From contig OX235267.1 of NCBI GenBank assembly GCA_944472135.2, positions 38,161,312 through 38,225,311 on the forward strand: a stretch of 64,000 nt of DNA. Reading direction: 5' to 3'. Of the stretch, positions 56,641 through 64,000 are shown one piece after another. Position numbers and translations under genes: made by a program. The notes below the pieces were generated by a model that saw only the letters and a list, made by a program, of their open reading frames with translations, did no database searches and was not told the origin of the DNA. Every line of letters starts with the position of its first letter. Positions within the stretch are counted from its first letter, which is position 1. This DNA comes from Trichobilharzia regenti. Lineage: Eukaryota > Platyhelminthes > Trematoda > Strigeidida > Schistosomatidae.

Positions 56641-57576
56641 AATTAATAATAATAATAAACCACTTTATTCCAAAAACAGCACTTATAATACAGAATGGAA
56701 TTCTCAGCATTTGTCACAATATCGCATCTGATTTACTTAAAATGTAAATGAAATTAAAAATTAAAACAAAATTAACCAGAGGAATTTGTCCACGTCTACG
56801 ATATAAAGTCAAAATATACGAAGCACGAATCGAGAGTATTAATTATAATAATAATAATAACAGTGAGTTTGTTTCAAACAGTATTGTCGATTCAGTTTGG
56901 AAACTTTAGCATGTTATAGATTATTGGATCTTATGTTCTGTTGATATAGTTAGTGAGGGGAAATACAAAATTAACAGTTATCCACACAGTTTAAATGATG
57001 TTCACACTTATGAAAAATAAATAAAAGCAAAAAATTGAGAGGATTATAAATATAAGAAATACAATAAGAATTAAGTTTGATGGTGTAAGGGTGGAAGAAA
57101 TGGTTTATTTAGTAGTGCAAAGGTTGGTTAGTTCATGCCTGACACTATTTTCATCACATAAAGTACGTGCCCTGAAATATGGTATAGTGGAATTTTTATA
57201 CTTAGACGTACGTGCATAATGTCTTCTGAAAATACTTCTTGTTTTTCCTGAGGAGACACAAGGTTGTAGCTGCGGGTAGAGTGGTTGCTCACAAAATTCC
57301 TTTAGCAAATTTGTTGCATGACATCAAGTGCCTATCAATGACAATGTCAACGATATGGCCCAATGGGATTTGTACCAACACGAAGGACTAAACGCATTAC
57401 ACTAGTTAGTAGGTAGTGTGCGATCAGAGTAGGTTTTGCAGTTGTTCCTCATGAATGAAGCTCAATTCTATTCAATTTGAGACACTGTCATTTACATTTA
57501 CTAATGTTCTGTATTTCTCCTTCAACCAAACAAACATCATTTCTACTTGACTTATTCATAATTGTTTCTTATTTAG

Positions 57577-57710
57577 ATTGATCATAGTTTACTTATGGAG
57601 ACACAAATTCAAAATCTGACTACAACACCAATGATCTTAGAACGTGTACTCTTCGAACCTAATCCTCAATTCAGTGTTATCAATTTAAATAATATGGACT
57701 TTACTCAAAA
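57577..57710 (+). CDS. TRAPPC13: TRAPPC13 exon 6 (gene continues beyond the window)
   Basis: Begins after TTTCTTATTTAG and ends before GTAAGT at 57711; 44 codons plus two bases. 'LMETQIQNLTTTPMILERVLFEPNPQFSVINLN' matches '[33 protein letters not shown]' of TRAPPC13. The exon follows a 22.3-kb intron. No further exon could be recognised up to 64000, so the remaining half of the protein (about 200 residues in vertebrates) should lie to the right. Confidence 0.92.
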
Positions 57711-57844
57711 GTAAGTCTTTGATAACAGATTTTCTTTTTTTATTATTATTATCATCTCAATTTTATTGATTTGGATATCATATGTAATTTGGTTGTGGAA
57801 TTAAAGATGCTCAATTCATTAAGTGTGGAATTTATCAACTCCAT

Positions 57845-57975
57845 CCCTCATTGAGTGATGATGTTCCCCTTTGGATCTCGAATCCAGCACGGATCGTTTC
57901 AAATGCCAAAGCTAACATTATCCACTAGACCACTTGGGCCACTGGAGAGTTGCCTCTTGTTCAACGAGCAGAAGT
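57845..57975 (-). repeat. Hammerhead-bearing SINE (type C), head only
   Basis: The minus strand shows 'agaggcaactctccagtggcc', 'aagtggtctagtggataatg' and B box 'gattcgagatcc', ending within 'gaacatcatcactcaatgag'. The ribozyme part that follows in other copies is absent. Confidence 0.65.
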
Positions 57976-58139
57976 TATTACCTGTTTGTTGAGAATATTG
58001 CAATTTTCATACGAGTACAGTGTGATTAGAGATCGTCTGTGAATGGCCTGTTCACACTGTGAGAGCATGAATTATAACTTGTGAGTTCTTCTCCCCCCCA
58101 TCCCACTCTGCATAGATACATACACAATGAATGAAAAAT

Positions 58140-58599
58140 AGAATGATGTTATATACAATTGGTGGATGGTGGCTAGCAGTGGAAGAAGCCGACATGTCAA
58201 CCTGAGACCGAGCACTTCGGTCCAATCAATCGACGGGAAAATCAAGAATTCAATTCAATAATTAATATGACACGTTGCACAAGAGGTGGCTCTCGTGGCC
58301 CAAGTGGTCTAGTGGATAACGCTTTGGCGTTTGAAACTATGGGCACTGGGTTCGAGCCTCGGTGGGAACATCATCACTCACTGAGAAATGCAGGTACATC
58401 CAGCTGACGAGTCTCAAATAGGACGAAATGCGCATCCTGGATTCCACTGCTAGCCACCATCCACCAATTGTATACAAATCAAATCCCCAGACATCGTCGA
58501 AGCATCTGCACAAGAAGCCGACATGTCAACCTGAGACCGAGCACTTCGGTCCAATCAATCGACGGGAAAATCAAGAATTCAATTCAAGAATGATGTTAT
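58140..58599 (+). mobile_element. Composite element containing SINE type C, with 76-bp direct repeats
   Basis: Order: 13-bp flank agaatgatgttat (58140-58152); a 32-bp segment (58152-58183) that is the reverse complement of the SINE 3' end (58443-58474); a 76-bp repeat (58183-58258); the SINE (58270-58474) with A and B boxes; a 37-bp linker; the identical 76-bp repeat (58512-58587); and the same 13-bp flank (58587-58599). The perfect duplications mark it as young. The order is not that of a simple SINE insertion. Confidence 0.75.
58390..58450 (+). ncRNA. Hammerhead ribozyme (schistosome type), intact core
   Basis: Stem I: GCAG 58390-58393 with CTGC 58447-58450, and ATCCAG 58398-58403 with CTGGAT 58437-58442, separated by an internal loop. 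Core CTGACGA is at 58404-58410. Stem II: GTCT 58411-58414 with GGAC 58421-58424. GAA is at 58425-58427. Stem III: ATG 58428-58430 with CAT 58433-58435. C17 is at 58436, and the cleavage triplet is AUC. All invariant positions of the hammerhead consensus are present. Compared with the known schistosome sequence (ACGCGCGU) stem III reads AUGCGCAU, a compensated change. Confidence 0.9.
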
Positions 58600-59089
58600 G
58601 ATTAATTTTTCTTACTGACGTTTCGCTATTTAATGCCAGCAGAGTTAATCAAACTAATAATAATAAAGCAGAATTTACACATTGGATAATTGGAATTATG
58701 AAATGACAGTTGCAGCGAAGAGAATTTTCTTTTCTGGTTTCTTTTGGTTTCTGGTTGATCGAATAAAGGGCTTTTATTTACTTCTGTTAAATCCTGGTTT
58801 CTAGATCCTTAGGAATTCGATCTTTCTCAAATGAAGTGGTTAGTGTATGTTGTTGCATACATGCATGCCTTGATTACTCTTGTGGTATTGCTTGATATGT
58901 TTAATGTGTGTGTGTTAGTATAACAGCTTTCGTGGGAGATGTTTTTAGAGTACTTTTTCTAAGACATTTTATGCTGGTGTCTATTTCGGTGAATGATATT
59001 CTTTGGAGTTTTGTGCTTTCTCAAGAATTTAGGTAATATTTGATATACCTTCTTTTTCATACGTTAGCTTAAGAGTGTGTTCTTGTTAG

Positions 59090-59470
59090 AAGGTATGCTG
59101 TGAGATATGACCATTGAAAGTGAAAAAAAACTATGAAAGACCAGTTGTCTTTGACCACAGATGTTTCCGACCTACCTCTCGTTTTAAGTGGTATAGTATG
59201 ATGAGTAATATTGAGGTTAGTTAAGGATGGTCGAAGAAGTTATGAAGGTGGATCGATTGAGATGGTTAGGACAAGTGTTGTGCATGTTGAACCCGCGTTT
59301 TCCTCAACGAGCCATACTACCTGACATCGTAGGAGGTTTCAAAAGAGTTTGTAATAGTCAAGCCCAAGCCTGGAATCAAGTCTGTGATTGTTAGTTTGAA
59401 CCCATGTAGAGTTTGACTAGTAGACTGTCTTGTTAGGGTCCTCAGGATACTAATACCCAAGTGGTTCGAG
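59090..59470 (+). pseudogene. RTE-like (type 1) 3' fragment
   Basis: Diverged match to 33650-34010: 'gtgagatatgaccattgaaagtg', 'gatcgattgagatggttagg', 'gtcctcaggatac'. No open frame. Confidence 0.5.
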
Positions 59471-59486
59471 ACTTTTATTGGTATGG

Positions 59487-59845
59487 AGGATTTCATCGTG
59501 AGCTGATATTAGTTACAGAACCATTGGAAAACCTGGGAGTACTGAACATCTTTTTCGTCCTAGTTTGAGACTCTTCATCAGTGCGCACCCACTGGGGTTC
59601 GAACCCAGGAGCTTCTGGTTACAAGGCAAGCGAGCTCGTTGACCATTGGGTCACTCGGACCTGATTCAATGGTCCTTGAATTCTAACTTCTGCCAATTCA
59701 CAACATGGCGCGACCACTTCAAAATGTCTTCTTCGATGAGTTACTGCCTCATCTTCAACCTGCTGTACCCTACCGGTCACGGCTTCTCACCAGAACCTCA
59801 GGTCACTGTCTGAATAGGGCCAGTCACTAGTGAGCATCCGAATAA
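59487..59845 (-). repeat. tRNA-related SINE, type D, longest copy
   Basis: Includes the 5' extension (59700-59845) shared with 47.0 kb, the tRNA-like head with B box 'gggttcgaacccc', and the ribozyme-like 3' part at 59539-59584. There the core is AUGAAGA, stem II GUCU/GGAC and GAAA are kept, and stem I has one mismatch. Confidence 0.75.
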
Positions 59846-59899
59846 TTTTCAAGTATTGGTTTTGTAGAAATTTTTGTTTGATTGGTTGGAGGACTTCAT

Positions 59900-60070
59900 C
59901 ATGAGGTGACAACAGTCAGAGAACCACTGGAAGTACTGGACAGCCGTTTCGTCCTAGTTTGGAAGTCTTCATCAGTACGCGCCCACTTTGGTTCAAACCG
60001 AGGACCTTCTGATTACAAGGCAAGCTCGTAGACCATTGTGCCGCTGGGACCCGATATGGATATGGTTTTC
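59900..60070 (-). repeat. tRNA-related SINE, type D
   Basis: Ribozyme-like part at 59933-59978: GUACUG/CAGUAC stem I is perfect, the core is AUGAAGA, GAAAC and CGGCUGU follow, and stem II is weakened (ctt in place of gtc). It lies 60 bp from another copy in the same orientation. Confidence 0.7.
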
Positions 60071-60189
60071 AACCACCGTTTTCAGTGATGCAGACTGAAT
60101 AACTGTTTGTAACCCCTTAGATCTATACAGTCATCATGTTTTCCTCTGGTGTTATTCTTCTAACCTAACATTTCTGATCGTTGTAGTTC

Positions 60190-60560
60190 TACAGAATTTT
60201 CAAATCTTGAAGTTTTGGCAGATGGTTGGAGGCAAACGGCTACAGGAAGCCTTTGAGATAGGTTTCTTGCTACTTGGCACTAGTAAGCAAGGCATATCTG
60301 CAACCTTCAAGGAACTGAATTCTTTTCTGAAACTCGAACCCGTGTCACCCAGTGCTACAGTCACCTCATAACCATCTCTTATGGACAATTCACATTGCAC
60401 CGTGAATGGTGATCATATTGCAAACCTAACTAGCAGAATTCAGTCTGCACCAAACGAAGGACTAGACACATCACTCTAGTTACTGACTAGTGTCCAATCA
60501 GAGCATCTAGAACTATTCCTCTTTTAATGCAAAGTCCTATCGTGAAACTCAGTTAGTCAG
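60190..60560 (-). repeat. Dispersed repeat E, longest copy
   Basis: Shares its left part with 56400-56640 and its right part ('gcaccaaacgaaggactag', 'actgactagtgtcc') with 57380-57430 and 62180-62230. The minus strand has 'acgggttcgagtttc', B-box-like. A short tandem tcag repeat follows at 60551-60580. No coding function is recognised. Confidence 0.5.
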
Positions 60561-61109
60561 TCAGTCAGTCAGTCGGTCAGTCAATCGAAGAAGAAGACCT
60601 AAGCGAACTATTTCGTTTACTCCGATGGGTGTTCACCTTTTAACTAAAATGTTATAGATTCGCACTTTGATAAATCTGTTAACAGTGAATAGTGTAGTGC
60701 GTTTGTATAAAGAAGCAACAACATCGTTTTGTTTTTCATGCATTTTCAAAAATCTAAAAATGCTTCTTATGCTCAGCAGTTATCATTAGTGTATAACCAA
60801 TGTTGAGAATTGTTTTTGCAAACCATTAAATCTGAACTGGATTTAGACACGCATGCACCATTACCCCCTGATTAAAAAATCCTATCAGTGATTTGTTTTC
60901 CCTTTGTAACAGATATAATTTTAAACGTGTAAAGGTGGATAATTAAGGTAACAAAAAACAAGGAATGTTTATTTAATTTATTCTGTTATGTATATATGTG
61001 TAGTGAATGAAAATTGGTCTGGCATAGAAAGATAAATGATTGATTAATAATACTGATAGAATAGAACTAGGAGGAGGGAGGGGGGGGCAGATAGCTGCTG
61101 TGTCAATAA

Positions 61110-61290
61110 ATCTTAATGACCTACGAGCTAGCTCGCCTTGTAACTAGGAGATCTTGAGTTCGAACCCTGTTGTGGTGGGTGCGTATTGCTGAAAAGTACC
61201 AAACTAGGCTGACGAAATAGTTATCCAGTACCCCCCCAGGTGGTCTCCAAAATTCCTCTAACTAATGTCAGCTGATGATGAAATCCTTCA
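61110..61290 (+). repeat. tRNA-related SINE, type D, diverged
   Basis: Head 'acgagctagctcgccttgtaac' and B box 'gagttcgaaccct' are kept. The ribozyme-like part is degraded ('gctgaaaagtaccaaactag', 'gacgaaatag'). A G-rich tract (61080) precedes it. Confidence 0.6.
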
Positions 61291-62117
61291 ACCAATCAAA
61301 CAAACAAACAAAATCTCTACAAAACCAATACTTGAAAATAAATCTTAGTTCATAAGATGATATTTTCTAGGCAGTTAAGAAGAGCCAAGTATATGCTTTG
61401 GGAACTGTGATTATTTGGATCACCCATTATGTGATTAGACTGTTGATCAACAAAGACAAAAGATATACGCCTAATGCTATGTACTACTAACAGATTGATA
61501 TGAGTAGTAATTAGTACCATAATGTTATGCCTGCTTTCCTGATTGACAAGTAGATCACATAGTGTGTGTTCTGAATAATCTTGATTTCGATAGGAAGCTT
61601 TGTGGAGAAATATTTCACCTCGCCAAACTGTATAAAATTGCTATTCATAAACTGATCTGTGGATTTCAATCAAATTTATCAAATTCAGTAGGCTATTCGA
61701 TTTAGGTAATATAAACAACATTTAAGTGGTTTATAGGTTACAGTCTTTCTCCCCTTCTTCTTCTTTGCTGGAAAAGTATTCACATTTAAGGAAGGAAGAA
61801 AAAGGAAGAAACATCAATAGAGACGTAGAGCAAAAAGAGGAGAAGAAGGAATGAGATAAGAAGAAGTAGAAGTGTCAGTTATTTCGTTCTAATCTTCTTT
61901 CTACTGGCGATTTAAGTAGACACACATCATTCAGGAAAAAAAATCACCATCATCATCATCATCATTATCAACAACACCAGGAACACACATCGACTGCCCC
62001 TTGATTGACAGCACAGACAGAGATGAATATTGTATCAGCTGATAATTGTCTATTAGATTTAGTTATCTCTGTAATTGACATCTTTTACAATCATCTTTTC
62101 CATGTGGGTATAAACAG
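61291..62117. other. Unassigned AT-rich and purine-rich sequence
   Basis: A ggaag/aagaag purine run spans about 61785-61870 and a (cat)n run lies near 61948. No gene is supported. Confidence 0.45.
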
Positions 62118-62400
62118 TTACACACACACACACACACACACATTGCAAACCTGACTGGTAGAAGAATTCATTCCCGCACCAAAGGAAAGACTAGACACAT
62201 AACACTAATTACTGACTAGTGTCCACATTAAACTATCCCATACAGTCTTACAAGAGGTCAGTCGCTTCGTCTCTGACTGACCACAGAACTGGGTGAGGTG
62301 GGTTCGGGTCTCAGAAGGCAAGACATGAGTTCCTTCAAGCTGGTTGCAGATACGCCTTTCTGACTGGTGATTGCCAACAAACACAAAAACACTCTGGTTT
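62118..62400. repeat. (AC)n microsatellite and dispersed repeat E fragment
   Basis: (AC)n spans 62118-62142. From 62143 the sequence follows the distal part of repeat E, including 'actgactagtgtcc' at 62211 and B-box-like 'gtgggttcgggtctc' near 62300. Confidence 0.5.
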
Positions 62401-62791
62401 TAGTGTTGATGAACCAATCCGAGTTTCATTGTCAAAACAAGGTAGAGTGAAACAAATGTATTTATCTCCACGTGAAATGATGGTTTTGTGAAATGGGAAG
62501 CAACTTGTTATTGATGAAATCTAAAGTTTCTTTTTTACAAGCATTTTACTGAAAAAGGGAAACATAGCTTTATGCTTTCATTATGAAACCTGTCTCTCTC
62601 TCTCTCTCTATAAGGGGTAGAGTTGAAGTGGATAAATTACAAAAATATTAAAGATTGTTCTATAACAAAAATGTCAAGTGTTGTCTAAAAATTGTGAAAA
62701 TTAGGAGTACGATTACGATAAGAATGAAGATGTGAAGTGAAGTGGAAAGAATTCAAGTGGTAAAATAAAATAAAAACTAGAAAGAACATTA

Positions 62792-64000
62792 TTATGACCA
62801 AGGTAAAGAAAGGGGTTTGACAAAACGCTTTTGAACACATAATTTAGGTTTCTGTTCATGTATAGCTAAAGCTTCGGCTATGCATAAGTGAAGAAAACGT
62901 AAACTTTTGGATCGATTCGATTTTGCCATGTATATAACCTTGAAAGATGAATCACGTGGGGCTAAATGACCAGACTCTAACAGGTGATCACAAATAGACG
63001 ACTTTGCAGTTCTACGTTCGCCTTTCATTAACCAAACCGGATAGTGTTCAGCTACACGTTTTCGGAGATTACGCTTACAACGTCCAATATAAACAGCTCC
63101 ACAAGAGCAAGTAAAAGAGTAAATGCACATAGATGTGGACAAAAGCGGTAATCTATCCTTGACGCATTGTCTGATCATATTTCGGCTGGTAAAAACTAGT
63201 TGCAGGTCAGCTGCAGGAAAAGTGCGTTTAACACATTTAGATAAACGATTTTTAATCAATTCTGAAATGGTGTCACCTTTGAATGCAAGACTCATAAACA
63301 GCTTTTTCTTTGGTACTGTGACTTGTCTCGGGGCGGATTCTTTCTTGATGTTACGTTCAATGAACCTTGTGGGATAACCATTGTTAAGGAGATTTGATCG
63401 AAGGTTATCTAGTTCCCTATCGATTGTCTCTGCAGAGCAGATTTTACGAATTCTGGAGCATAAGGAATGAATAAGATTTCTCTTTCTCCCTAAAGGTACC
63501 CAACTGTTGAAGTTAGTGTACTGCCCAGTGAATGTTGGCTTTCGGTAAATCGACCTTAGAAGCGTTCCATTCTCTCTTCTATCTAGCTTAACATCAAGGA
63601 AGTGAAACGAAGAATCCGACTCTTCTTCGATCGTGAAAAGCAAAGATGGGTGAGAACCATTAAATATTCTAAGAAGTTCGGCAGTTGAAGTGTTTTCATC
63701 ACATACAATGAAGGTATCATCAACATATCTTTTATACATAAACAGACTATCGATGGTTTCCTTTAGTGGGCCATTCTCTAAGCTTGCCATGAAAACGTCC
63801 GCTAAGAGCGGTCCTAAAGGAGACCCCATGGCGACTCCATCCCTTTGGTTGTAGATGACATCATTAAATCTAAATTGCACATTCAGTGTGCATCTCAATA
63901 GTAGTTGTTTAAGATAATCAGTTGGTAAGCCAATGTTCATGCTATTTGAATCAATATACTCGCATAGATAGCAGATAGTGTCTACTAGTGGTACATTTGT
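62792..64000 (-). CDS. Penelope-like retroelement ORF: RT C-terminal part plus GIY-YIG endonuclease (5' end beyond window)
   Basis: The frame is open from the window edge to a stop at 62792-62794, with no breaks in about 400 codons. The edge itself encodes 'TNVPLVDTI', RT motif A context. Counting from the Met at 63940, 'GVAMGSPLGPLLADVF' at 35-50 is the PLE RT motif B region, 'YVDD' at 72-75 carries the catalytic Asp pair, and 'FLDVKL' is near 114. A linker with 'NGYPTRFIERN' is at 187-197, and the GIY-YIG-like domain starts with 'CSCGAVYIG' at 278-286, with 'RKRVAEHY' at 293-300. It ends 'LCVQKRFVKPLSLPWS'. The product would copy RNA into DNA and nick target DNA. Fragments of this family lie at 10.0, 13.3, 45.9 and 50.2 kb. 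Absence of stops suggests a recent, possibly active copy. Confidence 0.9.
   Translation of the reverse strand, partial: TNVPLVDTICYLCEYIDSNSMNIGLPTDYLKQLLLRCTLNVQFRFNDVIYNQRDGVAMGSPLGPLLADVFMASLENGPLKETIDSLFMYKRYVDDTFIVCDENTSTAELLRIFNGSHPSLLFTIEEESDSSFHFLDVKLDRRENGTLLRSIYRKPTFTGQYTNFNSWVPLGRKRNLIHSLCSRIRKICSAETIDRELDNLRSNLLNNGYPTRFIERNIKKESAPRQVTVPKKKLFMSLAFKGDTISELIKNRLSKCVKRTFPAADLQLVFTSRNMIRQCVKDRLPLLSTSMCIYSFTCSCGAVYIGRCKRNLRKRVAEHYPVWLMKGERRTAKSSICDHLLESGHLAPRDSSFKVIYMAKSNRSKSLRFLHLCIAEALAIHEQKPKLCVQKRFVKPLSLPWS

Noticed and set aside
60541..60600. CRISPR-like short repeats (tcag)n
   Set aside because: These are uninterrupted tetranucleotide units without spacers, in a eukaryotic genome. 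It is a microsatellite.

Overview
The window is AT-rich, intron-bearing, repeat-saturated animal DNA. It is best explained as a blood-fluke (Schistosoma or close relative) chromosome segment. The reasons are a tRNA-derived repeat carrying a schistosome-type hammerhead ribozyme, at least four kinds of Penelope-like element (PLE), RTE-like non-LTR retrotransposon fragments, a Merlin-type transposase remnant, and conserved protein-coding exons with GT-AG introns scattered through all of this. No bacterial genes, operons, rRNA or true tRNA genes are visible. Family assignments come from reading and translating the sequence by eye. The species cannot be named.

Two host genes are supported. (1) Minus strand, 4464-5848: two exons joined by a 77-bp intron encode the N-terminal part of an SLC10 (sodium/bile-acid symporter)-like membrane protein; its later exons are not found and probably lie beyond the left edge. 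(2) Plus strand, 18052-57710: six exons encode about the first half of TRAPPC13, a subunit of the TRAPP vesicle-tethering complex. All five exon junctions keep frame, with GT donors and AG acceptors. Introns are 4.8, 6.2, 1.4, 4.1 and 22.3 kb, and the 3' part of the gene lies beyond the right edge. The two genes are divergently oriented.

Most of the rest is mobile-element debris. 0-4.4 kb: tRNA-derived SINEs, a solo LTR and a PLE remnant. 7-17.5 kb: RTE-like 3' ends, PLE fragments and SINEs. TRAPPC13 introns: intron 1 holds a PLE with a nested solo LTR; intron 2 holds RTE pieces, a third solo LTR and a PLE 3' end; intron 4 holds a Merlin remnant, an RTE fragment nested in a PLE, and a solo LTR ending 61 bp before exon 5; intron 5 holds several kb of degraded PLE and RTE. 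The right end (62.8-64.0 kb) carries the best-preserved element, a PLE reading frame open to the window edge.

The recurring theme is small self-cleaving-ribozyme-like folds. A complete hammerhead with every invariant core residue sits at 58390-58450. A second SINE family carries a hammerhead-like fold with a consistent core substitution. One PLE family carries a hammerhead-like hairpin downstream of its GIY-YIG domain, and its stem II covaries between copies. PLE copies are repeatedly bounded by 120-290 bp inverted repeats. One SINE family shares its 3' tail with the RTE-like element, suggesting which element mobilises it.
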